A stretch of 64,000 nt of DNA from Streptomyces sp. SAJ15. GTDB taxonomy: Bacteria; Actinomycetota; Actinomycetes; Streptomycetales; Streptomycetaceae. Positions 29,813 to 38,479 of the stretch are shown here, piece after piece (the first letter of the stretch is position 1; every line of letters starts with the position of its first letter). The notes under the pieces were generated by a model. The model was not told where the DNA came from. It saw nothing but the letters and a program-made list of their open reading frames with translations, and did no database searches. The DNA is taken from positions 62,001-126,000 of the forward strand of contig NZ_NISY01000020.1 of assembly GCF_007595705.1 (NCBI RefSeq). The letters are read 5' to 3'. Made by a program: the position numbers and the translations under genes.

Positions 29813-31374
29813 GGCTTCGGCTTGGGGTCTCCCGCGTTCGGCAGATGCACGGCTTCGGCGTTCGGCAGGGTGTCGTCCGAGGCGCCCTGCATGCGGTTGT
29901 TGATGAAGTCGTCCTCGCTCACCCAGGTGGTGTGGCCCCAGGGGTTGTAGAGCTGGAGCTTGTCCCCTTCGTGGCCGATGATCACCAATTCGTGACCGTA
30001 CTTCGGTCCCCGGACGATGACCGGGACGGGCTTCCCCTCGTCCACCGCCGAATGGATCGCGGGAAGGATGTTGCGGCGGTCCTCGGCGTTCTCAAGATCG
30101 CGCGTCTCGTAAGAGCCGCCGATATGCGGAGCGATCTCCTCCTTGGCCACCTTTCGACCCTCGTGGTCCTTCATGCCCTCGTGGTCGCCGTCGCGCTTGT
30201 CGTACACACGCTCCTGCTCCTCGTGCAGTCGCTCGATGAACGCGTTGGGGTTGTCGTACTTGGGATCACCGGGGTGCCCGCCCGAGGTGATCTCCAGGGC
30301 GTAGAGCGGGTCGACCATGGCGCGTGCCGTTACGGTCGAGGACGCCACGCAGGTCGGGCCCTTCTGCTCCCACTCCTTGGCCTGGCCGCCGCCCCAGTTG
30401 AAGGCCACCTTCTGGCTGTCGTCGCCGTACCTCTTCGTGTCGCCGGGGCGGTTCACGACAGGCGTCAGGTGCTGCTGGAGCCAGTTGGGATCGTCGCCGA
30501 AGGGGTGGATCTTCTTGCCGAACTCCTGGACCTCCTTGAGGCTGTAGCCGGCGGCCAGGCTCTTCATCAGATAGGCCCGCTCCTCCGGGGACTTGGCCTG
30601 GGAGAGCAGCGTGTTGAAGGCGCGCTCGTCCTCCTTGTTCATCCGCTCCATGCGGTCGGAGGCACGGCGCAGGTCGTTCGCGCTGAGGATCTCGTTCAGC
30701 TCGGGGTCGCCGCCGGGGACCGAGGCGTCGGCGAGGACGAGGCGGTCGGCGTCGGTGAGGTCTCCGGTGCCGGCCTTGACCGCGCGGGCGTCGGCGGCCA
30801 ACTTGTCGAGCTCGCGGACGGCCCGCCGGCTGGCCTCCTCGGCCTGGCCGGCCGCTCTGATCAGCTGCCCGAGGCCGTCGTTGGCCGCGGTCTGCGCCTC
30901 GGTGAGGGTCTCCTCGTCGGGGGCTTTGCCGCTCTTGCTCGCCAGCAGCTTGTGGGCGTGGTGCAGCGCGGTCACGCCGAACTCGTGGGTGGACTGGGCC
31001 TCCCTGATGCCCTCGGAGAGCAGCAGCAACTCCTTGCTCGCCGCGAGGAACTTGGGGCCGATCCGGCCGGCGAGGCGGTGGGCGGCGCCGATGACGTCCT
31101 GGGCCGCCTCGCTCGCCTTGCCGACCCAGACCTCCGGCAGGGCGCTGACGTAGACCGCCTCCACGTCCGTGGAGACCGTCTCCACCTCGTCCGCCGCGGT
31201 CCGGTAGGCCTTGGCCTTGCCCGCGACGAAGTCGGGGTTGCCGGAGGGCCCGGGAACCTCCAACGCCTTGCAGATGGCGGCGTTCAGTTGCAGATAGCCG
31301 AAGACGCCGAACGGGATGGAGGAGATGTCCTTCTGTATGTCCTCGAACCGCTTCTTCGCACTCTTGTCCGTCAT
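29797..31374 (-). CDS. WxG-module protein with C-terminal papain-like cysteine protease (putative T7SS toxin)
   Basis: A 525-residue protein. N-terminal helical ESX/LXG-like module (~1-200) with WVG at 83-85 between helices, a charged helical middle (~200-325), then a papain-fold protease: Gln337 (oxyanion), Cys342 in KGPTCVASST, His461 in YGHELVIIGHEGD and Asn477 in LYNPWG, spaced as in C39/papain-like domains. It ends PKPKPWWKW. It has no signal peptide, in keeping with type VII export. The ATG at 31374 overlaps the WxG gene (ATGA). Its 3' end overlaps the inhibitor gene. Substrate and target are unknown; a protease role is inferred from the triad. Confidence 0.8.
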   Translation of the reverse strand: MTDKSAKKRFEDIQKDISSIPFGVFGYLQLNAAICKALEVPGPSGNPDFVAGKAKAYRTAADEVETVSTDVEAVYVSALPEVWVGKASEAAQDVIGAAHRLAGRIGPKFLAASKELLLLSEGIREAQSTHEFGVTALHHAHKLLASKSGKAPDEETLTEAQTAANDGLGQLIRAAGQAEEASRRAVRELDKLAADARAVKAGTGDLTDADRLVLADASVPGGDPELNEILSANDLRRASDRMERMNKEDERAFNTLLSQAKSPEERAYLMKSLAAGYSLKEVQEFGKKIHPFGDDPNWLQQHLTPVVNRPGDTKRYGDDSQKVAFNWGGGQAKEWEQKGPTCVASSTVTARAMVDPLYALEITSGGHPGDPKYDNPNAFIERLHEEQERVYDKRDGDHEGMKDHEGRKVAKEEIAPHIGGSYETRDLENAEDRRNILPAIHSAVDEGKPVPVIVRGPKYGHELVIIGHEGDKLQLYNPWGHTTWVSEDDFINNRMQGASDDTLPNAEAVHLPNAGDPKPKPWWKW

Positions 31375-31760
31375 CGCCGCCCGTCCCCCGAGATGCCGTC
31401 CAGATAGGCGTTCCGGGTGCCCCGCAGGTCGTCCGCGACACCCTTGTTGTGCGTTCCGAAGGCGTTGGCGCTGGTCCCGATCTTCGCGTGGAGCTCGCGC
31501 AGCGCTCCGGCGAGAGTGGCGCACTCGCCGTTCCAGGCGCCGGCGAAAGAGGTGAAGGAGACGCCCGCCCCGTACTCGCCGAACTGGGTGGCGGTGAACA
31601 GGTCGGCGGCGATGCCGCCGAGCGGATCCCAGCCCCCGCCGCTTCCACCCCCGAGCGACTTCGTGATCGCGTCGAGGTCGCCCGCGGCTCTGGTCAACCG
31701 GTCGCTCGCACTGACTGTCTCGCCCTTCTGGATGCCGAAATCGGAGCCGTTCAGCGACAC
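31371..31760 (-). CDS. WXG100-like small protein, partner of the toxin
   Basis: A 129-residue, largely helical protein with a central W-x-G turn (GAWNGECATLAGAL) between two helices, as in WXG100/ESX proteins, though longer at the N-terminus (Gly-rich ~37-48). The GTG start at 31760 follows GGGGGAGG. It is the first gene of the operon and is translationally coupled to the protease-toxin gene. Such small partners typically form heterodimers with the N-terminal LXG/WXG module of the effector for type VII secretion. No secretion ATPase (EccC) lies in the window. Confidence 0.72.
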   Translation of the reverse strand: MSLNGSDFGIQKGETVSASDRLTRAAGDLDAITKSLGGGSGGGWDPLGGIAADLFTATQFGEYGAGVSFTSFAGAWNGECATLAGALRELHAKIGTSANAFGTHNKGVADDLRGTRNAYLDGISGDGRR

Positions 31761-31954
31761 CAGGTCCTCCCCCTGAGCCTTGAGTGACGATTTTCCGCCA
31801 AGATCACGCGGGCCCGCAGCCTATCGCCTGGCTGACCGGACCCCGTCAAGGCGAAGGGGCGAGCCCCCGGGTGTGGGGGCCCAGGCCACCGGGGTGAATA
31901 TGGAGGATCCACCAAAGGTGGACGGGGTCCGGTGTCGCGGGCGTTTACCCTGGG

Positions 31955-33097
31955 GTGGTGACTTTCCCGGTAGTCGGCATGGTCGGCGGCGGCCAGCTCG
32001 CGCGCATGACCCATGAGGCGGGCATCCCCCTCGGCATCAAGTTCAAGCTGCTCAGCGACACTCCGCAGGACTCGGCGGCGCAGGTGGTCAGCGAGGTCGT
32101 CATCGGCGACTACCGCGACCTGGAGACCCTTCATGCTTTCGCACAAGGCTGCGATGTGGTCACCTTCGATCACGAGCACGTCCCGGCGGAGCACCTGCGC
32201 GCCCTGGAGGCGGACGGCGTCGTCATCCGCCCCGGCGTCGACGCCCTGCTGCACGCCCAGGACAAGGGCGTCATGCGGGACCGGCTCAGCGAGATCGGCA
32301 TCTCCTGCCCCCGCTACCGCATCGTGGCGGACCCGGCGGACGTCGTCCGGTTCGCGGAGGAGGGCGACGGCTTCCCCGTCGTCCTCAAGACCGTGCGCGG
32401 CGGCTACGACGGCAAGGGCGTCTGGGTCGTCCGGAGTGTGGAGGAGGCCGCCGAGCCCTTCCGCGCCGGCGTGCCCGTCCTCGCCGAGGAGAAGGTCGAC
32501 TTCGTCCGCGAGCTGGCGGCCAACGTGGTGCGGTCCCCGCACGGACAGGCTGTCGCCTACCCCGTCGTGGAGTCGATCCAGGTCGACGGCGTCTGCGACA
32601 CGGTGATCGCCCCCGCCCCGGGGCTCCCCGAGGCCCGCTCCGCCGAGGCGCAGCGGATGGCGCTGCGGATCGCCAAGGAGCTGGGCGTCGTGGGCCACCT
32701 GGCCGTCGAGCTGTTCGAGACCCGAGACGGCCGGATCCTCGTCAACGAGCTGGCCATGCGCCCGCACAACTCCGGACACTGGACCCAGGACGGGGCCGTG
32801 ACCTCGCAGTTCGCCAACCATGTGCGCGCGGTGCTGGACCTGCCGCTCGGCGACCCGCGCCCCCGCGCCCGGTGGACCGTGATGGCCAACGTCCTCGGCG
32901 GCGACTACCCCGACATGTACGCGGCCTACCTGCACTGCATGGCCCGCGACCCGGGACTCAAAATCCACATGTATGGCAAGGATGTGAAGCCGGGTCGTAA
33001 GGTCGGCCACGTCAATACCTACGGCGACGACCTGGCCGAGGTGCGCGAGCGCGCCCGGCACGCCGCCGACTACCTCCGAGGGACCATCACCGAATGA
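31955..33097 (+). CDS. purK: 5-(carboxyamino)imidazole ribonucleotide synthase
   Basis: A 380-residue ATP-grasp enzyme that carboxylates AIR to N5-CAIR in de novo purine synthesis. Visible: GMVGGGQLARM (N-terminal phosphate loop), VVLKTVRGGYDGKG (ATP-grasp loop), FDHEHV and the metal-binding stretch VNELAMRPHNSGHWTQDG. GTG start at 31955 with a possible second GTG directly after it. A TCCACC-AAA-GGTGGA stem lies about 33 bases upstream. Overlaps purE by four bases. Confidence 0.97.
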   Translation: MVTFPVVGMVGGGQLARMTHEAGIPLGIKFKLLSDTPQDSAAQVVSEVVIGDYRDLETLHAFAQGCDVVTFDHEHVPAEHLRALEADGVVIRPGVDALLHAQDKGVMRDRLSEIGISCPRYRIVADPADVVRFAEEGDGFPVVLKTVRGGYDGKGVWVVRSVEEAAEPFRAGVPVLAEEKVDFVRELAANVVRSPHGQAVAYPVVESIQVDGVCDTVIAPAPGLPEARSAEAQRMALRIAKELGVVGHLAVELFETRDGRILVNELAMRPHNSGHWTQDGAVTSQFANHVRAVLDLPLGDPRPRARWTVMANVLGGDYPDMYAAYLHCMARDPGLKIHMYGKDVKPGRKVGHVNTYGDDLAEVRERARHAADYLRGTITE

Positions 33098-33630
33098 CTA
33101 ACTCCGCCACCGGCCCCGTCGTCGGCATCGTCATGGGCTCCGACTCCGACTGGCCCGTCATGGAGGCCGCGGCCAAGGCCCTCGAGGAGTTCGAGGTGGC
33201 GTACGAGGTCGACGTGGTCTCCGCGCACCGCATGCCGCGCGAGATGGTCGCGTACGGGGAGAACGCCGCCTCCCGTGGCCTGAAGGTGATCATCGCGGGC
33301 GCGGGTGGCGCGGCGCACCTCCCGGGCATGCTGGCGTCGGTCACCCCGCTGCCGGTGATCGGCGTGCCGGTCCCGCTGAAGTACCTGGACGGCATGGACT
33401 CGCTGCTGTCCATCGTCCAGATGCCGGCCGGGGTCCCGGTCGCCACGGTCTCCGTCGGCGGCGCCCGCAACGCCGGGCTGCTGGCCGCCCGCATCCTGGC
33501 GACGCACGACGCCGAACTGATGGAGCGGATGCGGCACTTCCAGGAGGAGCTCAACGAGCAGGCCACCGAGAAGGGCAAGCGGCTGCGGGCGAAGGTGGAC
33601 GGCGCGGGGAAGTTCGGCTTCGGCAAGTAG
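33094..33630 (+). CDS. purE: 5-(carboxyamino)imidazole ribonucleotide mutase
   Basis: A 178-residue class I PurE that converts N5-CAIR to CAIR, the step after PurK. Motifs: GIVMGSDSDWPVM, VVSAHRMPREM and GGAAHLPGMLA, which line the CO2/AIR site. ATGA overlap with purK gives a coupled pair as in most bacteria. The C-terminal ~15 residues (KGKRLRAKVDGAGKFGFGK) are a Lys-rich tail. Followed by a 173-base spacer with CCGGCCCCGTA repeats. Confidence 0.97.
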   Translation: MTNSATGPVVGIVMGSDSDWPVMEAAAKALEEFEVAYEVDVVSAHRMPREMVAYGENAASRGLKVIIAGAGGAAHLPGMLASVTPLPVIGVPVPLKYLDGMDSLLSIVQMPAGVPVATVSVGGARNAGLLAARILATHDAELMERMRHFQEELNEQATEKGKRLRAKVDGAGKFGFGK

Positions 33631-33803
33631 CCGCGGGCGGCGGGCGCCCGGGGCCGCGACCCCGGCCCCGTACCGGTCCTCTGCCGGCCCCGTAGCGCCG
33701 CCCTCTGCCGGCCCCGTACCGGCCCCGCCGGCCTCGCGTCGGCCCGGTGCCGCCCGGCCCTCCGAGGCGTGACTTCGGCGGGGGCGCGTACGAGGATGGG
33801 ACG

Positions 33804-34991
33804 ATGACCACCTCCCTCGCACAGGCCCGCGAACTGCTGGCCGCCCACCCAGTCGTCGACGGCCACAACGACCTCCCCTGGGCGCTGCGCCAGCAGGTCC
33901 GCTACGACCTGGATCGCTGCGACATCGCCGCCGATCAGCGGGGCCGGCTGCACACCGACATCCCCCGGCTGCGGGCCGGCGGCGTCGGGGGACAGTTCTG
34001 GTCGGTGTACGTCCGCGCCGACATGAGCGGGGACACGGCGGTCAGCGCCACCCTCGAACAGATCGACGTGGTGCGGAGGCTGGCCGAGCGCCACCCCGAC
34101 GACCTGCGACTCGCGTACACCGCCGACGACATGGAGGCGGCCCGCGCGGACGGCCGGATCGCCTCCCTCATGGGCGCCGAGGGCGGCCACAGCATCAACT
34201 GCTCGCTGGCCACCCTGCGCGCCCTGTACCGGCTGGGCGTCCGCTATATGACGCTCACTCACAACGACAACGTCCCGTGGGCCGACTCGGCGACCGACGA
34301 GCCGCGGGCGAACGGCCTCACCCGCTTCGGCGAGGAGGTGGTCCGGGAGATGAACCGGACCGGGATGCTCGTCGACCTCTCCCACGTCTCCGCCGACACC
34401 ATGCGGAACGCGCTGCGGGTGACCGAGGCCCCGGTGGTCTTCTCACACTCCTCCGCCCGCGCCGTCTGCGACCACGTGCGCAACATCCCGGACGACGTGC
34501 TGGAGCTGCTGCCGGGCAACGGCGGCCTGGCGATGGCCACCTTCGTACCGAAGTTCATCCTCCCGGCGGCCGTGGCCTGGACGCGGAACGCGGAGGAGAA
34601 CATGCGCGCGCACGGGCTGCACCCGCTGGACACCACCCCCGCCGCCATGAAGGTCCACAGCGCCTACGAGGCGGCCAATCCCCGCCCGGTGGCCACCGCC
34701 GCCACGGTCGCCGACCATCTGGACCACATGCGCGAGGTGGCGGGCGTCGACCACATCGGCATCGGCGGCGACTTCGACGGCACCGCCTTCACCCCGGCCG
34801 GCCTGGACGACGTCGCCGGCTACCCCAACCTGATCGCGGAGCTGCTGGACCGCAGGTGGTCCACGACCGACCTGGCCAAGCTCACCTGGCAGAACGCCGT
34901 CCGCACGCTGCGGGCCGCCGAGGACGTGGCACGGGAGCTCCAGAACCGCCGCGGGCCGTCGATCGCGACGATCGAGGACCTGGACGGCTAG
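33804..34991 (+). CDS. Membrane dipeptidase (M19 family)
   Basis: A 395-residue binuclear zinc dipeptidase. Metal motifs: VVDGHNDLPW, LMGAEGGHSI (bridging Glu), VVFSHSSARAVCDHVRNI and GIGGDFDGTAF. Such enzymes cleave dipeptides, including D-amino acid and dehydropeptides. The ATG at 33804 suits the family; the upstream in-frame extension is low-complexity. Despite the family name, no signal peptide or anchor is visible, so it is probably cytoplasmic. The gene follows purE in the same direction. Confidence 0.92.
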   Translation: MTTSLAQARELLAAHPVVDGHNDLPWALRQQVRYDLDRCDIAADQRGRLHTDIPRLRAGGVGGQFWSVYVRADMSGDTAVSATLEQIDVVRRLAERHPDDLRLAYTADDMEAARADGRIASLMGAEGGHSINCSLATLRALYRLGVRYMTLTHNDNVPWADSATDEPRANGLTRFGEEVVREMNRTGMLVDLSHVSADTMRNALRVTEAPVVFSHSSARAVCDHVRNIPDDVLELLPGNGGLAMATFVPKFILPAAVAWTRNAEENMRAHGLHPLDTTPAAMKVHSAYEAANPRPVATAATVADHLDHMREVAGVDHIGIGGDFDGTAFTPAGLDDVAGYPNLIAELLDRRWSTTDLAKLTWQNAVRTLRAAEDVARELQNRRGPSIATIEDLDG

Positions 34992-35020
34992 TCGCCCGCC
35001 GCGGGCGCCCTGGGGGCCGG

Positions 35021-36361
35021 TCAGGCCGTCGGGCGGCCCAGGGCGCGGAAGTCCCAGCCGGCCTCGCGCCAGCTGCACGGGTCGAGCGCGTTGCGCCCGT
35101 CCAGGATGCGGCGCTCGGCCACGACCGCCCCCAGCGCCTCCGGGTCCAGCTCGCGGAACTCGCCCCACTCGGTCAGGTGCAGCACCACCTGGGCCCCGCG
35201 TGCGGCCTCCAGCGCGCTGGGCGCGTAGGTGAGGGTCGGGAAGAGGGCGCGGGCGTTGTCCATGCCCTTGGGGTCGTAGACGGTGACCTGTCCGCCCTGG
35301 AGGTGGATCTGTCCGGCGACGTTGAGCGCGGGGGAGTCCCGTACGTCGTCCGAGTCCGGCTTGAAGGTGGCGCCGAGCACGGCGACCGTCGTGCCGAGGA
35401 AGGAGCCGCCGACGGCCTCGCGGGCCAGCTCGACCATCTGCCCGCGCCGCCGCATGTTGATCGAGTCGACCTCGCGCAGGAAGGTGAGCGCCTGGTCCAC
35501 GCCGAGCTCGCCGGCGCGCGCCATGAAGGCCCGGATGTCCTTGGGGAGGCAGCCGCCGCCGAAGCCGATGCCGGCCCGCAGGAACTTGCGGCCGATCCGG
35601 TCGTCGTGCCCGATGGCCTCGGCGAGCTTGACCACGTCGCCGTCGGCCGCCTCGCAGACCTCCGCCATGGCGTTGATGAAGGAGATCTTGGTGGCGAGGA
35701 AGGAGTTGGCGGCGGTCTTCACCAGCTCGGCGGTCGGGTAGTCGGTGACCACGAAGGGCGTGCCCTCGCCGAGCGGCGTCGCGTAGACCTCGCGCAGCAG
35801 CTTCTCGGCCCGGTCGCTGCCGACGCCCGCGACGATGCGGTCCGGGCGCAGGGTGTCCTGGACGGCGAACCCCTCGCGCAGGAACTCCGGGTTCCACGCC
35901 AGCTCGGCGTCGGCCCCCACCGGGGCACGCTCGGCGAGCAGGGCGGCCAGCCGGGTCGCGCTGCCCACCGGCACGGTGGACTTGCCGACCACCAGGCAGG
36001 GGCGGCGCAGCTGCGGGGCGAGCGAGGCGAAGGCGGAGTCGACGTAGGACATGTCGCAGGCGTACTCGCCGTGCTTCTGCGGGGTGTTCACACAGACGAA
36101 GTGGACGTCGCCGAACTCGCCGACCTCCTCCCAGGAGGTGGTGAACCGCAGCCGCCCGGTGGACCCCGGGATGCCCGCCACGTGCCGCTGGAGCAGCTCC
36201 TCCAGACCGGGCTCGTACATCGGCACCCGGCCGGCCGCCAGCATCTCGATCTTCTCCGGCACCACGTCCAGCCCCAGCACCTCGAAGCCGAGCTCAGCCA
36301 TGGCCGCGGCGTGGGTGGCGCCGAGGTAGCCGGTGCCGATCACGGTGATCTTGAGGGCCAT
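35021..36361 (-). CDS. UDP-glucose/GDP-mannose dehydrogenase family protein
   Basis: A 446-residue NAD-dependent nucleotide-sugar dehydrogenase oxidising C6 of UDP-glucose (or GDP-mannose) to the uronate. N-terminal Rossmann ITVIGTGYLGATHAA, GKSTVPVG, WNPEFLREG, the catalytic Cys in GFGGGCLPKDI and the C-terminal ATFKPDSDDVRDSPA. The ATG at 36361 follows GGAG with good spacing. Product likely feeds cell-envelope glycan synthesis. Divergent from the acyl-CoA dehydrogenase. Substrate cannot be settled by eye, but UDP-glucose is the more common for this subgroup. Confidence 0.92.
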   Translation of the reverse strand: MALKITVIGTGYLGATHAAAMAELGFEVLGLDVVPEKIEMLAAGRVPMYEPGLEELLQRHVAGIPGSTGRLRFTTSWEEVGEFGDVHFVCVNTPQKHGEYACDMSYVDSAFASLAPQLRRPCLVVGKSTVPVGSATRLAALLAERAPVGADAELAWNPEFLREGFAVQDTLRPDRIVAGVGSDRAEKLLREVYATPLGEGTPFVVTDYPTAELVKTAANSFLATKISFINAMAEVCEAADGDVVKLAEAIGHDDRIGRKFLRAGIGFGGGCLPKDIRAFMARAGELGVDQALTFLREVDSINMRRRGQMVELAREAVGGSFLGTTVAVLGATFKPDSDDVRDSPALNVAGQIHLQGGQVTVYDPKGMDNARALFPTLTYAPSALEAARGAQVVLHLTEWGEFRELDPEALGAVVAERRILDGRNALDPCSWREAGWDFRALGRPTA

Positions 36362-36556
36362 GCAGAGCTCCAGGTACGTGCGGGGTGGGACGGGGGCGAG
36401 CATAGTCGGCACCCGGGCCGGGCAGGGCTGCCCCAGGGCCGGTAGGGGCGCCGGCTGTCGGCAAGCTCACGTATGCCGGCCCCGGACACCGCCCTAGACT
36501 CCGGTTGGCCCATTCGGTTACTTAACGGTAGTTAGCTCACAGGGGAGTGAGAAGCC

Positions 36557-37714
36557 TTGGCGGGATCCGCGGAGTTCGACCTGTACCGGCCGTTGGAGGA
36601 GCACGAGATGCTCCGGGAGACGGTGCGTGCGCTGGCTGAGGCGAAGATCGCGCCGTTCGCGGCGGAGGTCGACGAGGAGGGTCGGTTCCCGCAGGAGGCG
36701 CTGGACGCGTTGGTCGCCAGTGAGCTGCACGCGGTGCATGTGCCGGAGTCGTACGGGGGCGCGGGGGCGGACGCGCTGGCGACGGTGATCGTGATCGAGG
36801 AGGTCGCGCGGGTGTGCGCGTCGTCCTCGTTGATTCCGGCGGTGAACAAGCTGGGGTCGCTGCCGGTGATCCTGTCGGGTTCGGAGGAGCTGAAGAAGCG
36901 GTATCTGGGTCCGTTGGCCAAGGGCGACGCGATGTTCTCGTACTGCCTGTCGGAGCCGGAGGCGGGTTCGGACGCGGCGGGGATGAAGACGCGTGCGGTG
37001 CGCGACGGTGACCACTGGGTGCTCAACGGTGTGAAGCGGTGGATCACCAATGCCGGGGTGTCGGAGTACTACACGGTGATGGCGGTCACCGATCCGGAGA
37101 AGCGGTCGAAGGGGATCTCCGCGTTCGTGGTGGAGAAGTCGGACGAGGGTGTGTCGTTCGGGGCGCCGGAGAAGAAGCTCGGTATCAAGGGCTCTCCGAC
37201 GCGTGAGGTGTATCTGGACAATGTGCGGATTCCGGCGGATCGGATGATCGGTGCGGAGGGCACGGGGTTCGCGACGGCGATGAAGACGCTGGACCACACG
37301 CGGGTCACGATCGCGGCGCAGGCGCTGGGGATCGCGCAGGGGGCGCTGGACTACGCGAAGGGGTATGTCCAGGAGCGGAAGCAGTTCGGGAAGGCGATCG
37401 CGGACTTCCAGGGGATCCAGTTCATGTTGGCGGACATGGCGATGAAGCTGGAGGCGGCGCGTCAGCTGACGTACGCGGCGGCGGCGCGGTCGGAGCGGGT
37501 GGACGACGATCTGACGTTCTACGGCGCGGCGGCGAAGTGCTTCGCGTCGGATGTGGCGATGGAGGTCACCACGGACGCGGTGCAGCTGCTGGGCGGGTAC
37601 GGCTACACGCGGGACTACCCGGTGGAGCGGATGATGCGGGACGCGAAGATCACGCAGATCTACGAGGGCACCAACCAGGTCCAGCGCATCGTCATGGCCC
37701 GCAACCTCCCGTAG
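36557..37714 (+). CDS. Acyl-CoA dehydrogenase
   Basis: A 385-residue FAD flavoenzyme. Domains: helical N-terminal, middle beta (YCLSEPEAGSDAAGMKT, WITNAG), helical C-terminal with the catalytic base in IYEGTNQVQRIVMARNL. It oxidises acyl-CoA to enoyl-CoA. The start is TTG at 36557 after AGGGGAGTGAG. Codon use favours G-ending codons and GGT/CGT more than neighbouring genes, so base composition differs on the coding strand. No beta-oxidation partners are adjacent. Chain-length specificity unknown. Confidence 0.94.
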   Translation: MAGSAEFDLYRPLEEHEMLRETVRALAEAKIAPFAAEVDEEGRFPQEALDALVASELHAVHVPESYGGAGADALATVIVIEEVARVCASSSLIPAVNKLGSLPVILSGSEELKKRYLGPLAKGDAMFSYCLSEPEAGSDAAGMKTRAVRDGDHWVLNGVKRWITNAGVSEYYTVMAVTDPEKRSKGISAFVVEKSDEGVSFGAPEKKLGIKGSPTREVYLDNVRIPADRMIGAEGTGFATAMKTLDHTRVTIAAQALGIAQGALDYAKGYVQERKQFGKAIADFQGIQFMLADMAMKLEAARQLTYAAAARSERVDDDLTFYGAAAKCFASDVAMEVTTDAVQLLGGYGYTRDYPVERMMRDAKITQIYEGTNQVQRIVMARNLP

Positions 37715-37843
37715 TACCTCCGTAGGTCCTCCCGCGGTTCCACGGCGGCTCACCGGGCCCCGGCCCCCGGCCGGGGCCTCGTCGCGTCGTACGGGGACAA
37801 AATCGCTGGCCGGACCGGGTGTCCGGGCGGCACGCTGGGCGTC

Positions 37844-38443
37844 ATGGAACCGCCCGTACGCCAGATCCGCGCCCTGCACACCCCGGACACCGTCACCGTC
37901 TACCAGGCGTACGCCCCGCGTCTCGGGCTGCCCGCGGCCCGCGACGGCCGCTTCCCGGCGGCCTGGAAGCGGGACCGGATGACATGGATCAAGCCGTCGT
38001 TCCTGTGGATGATGTACCGCTGCGGCTGGGGCGCCAAGGAGGGCCAGGAGACCGTCCTGGCGATCGAGATCACCCGCGCGGGCTTCGAGTGGGCGCTGCG
38101 CAACGCCTGCCTCTCGCACTACGACAGCGCCGTCCACGCCGACCAGGCCGCCTGGAAGCGGGAGCTCCGGGAGGCGCCCGCGCGGGTGCAGTGGGACCCG
38201 GAGCGCGACCTGCGCCTGCGGCCGCTGTCGCACCGGTCGCTCCAGCTCGGCCTCGCGGGGGAGGCGGCGCGGCGGTACGCCGACGAGTGGACCGTCGGCA
38301 TCACCGACGTCACCCCGCTCGCCCACGAGATCCACGCCCTGGTGCGGGCGGGGGAGACGGAGCGGGCCGCCTCGCTGGTGCCAGCGGAGCGGCCCTACAC
38401 CCTCGCGGACGGGCCGTCGGCCCGGCTGCGGATGGTCGACTGA
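37844..38443 (+). CDS. DUF4291 family protein
   Basis: A 199-residue protein of unknown function that fits the DUF4291 family: VRQIRALHTPDTVTVYQAY, RMTWIKPSFLWMMYRCGWG, HYDSAVH, VQWDPERD and RSLQLGL are its conserved blocks. The family is widespread and cytoplasmic; no catalytic mechanism is established. Single gene between the acyl-CoA dehydrogenase and the convergent LCP gene. Confidence 0.9.
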   Translation: MEPPVRQIRALHTPDTVTVYQAYAPRLGLPAARDGRFPAAWKRDRMTWIKPSFLWMMYRCGWGAKEGQETVLAIEITRAGFEWALRNACLSHYDSAVHADQAAWKRELREAPARVQWDPERDLRLRPLSHRSLQLGLAGEAARRYADEWTVGITDVTPLAHEIHALVRAGETERAASLVPAERPYTLADGPSARLRMVD

Positions 38444-38479
38444 GCGGTCGACCGGGTCGAGCCGACCGGCCCGGTCGCC

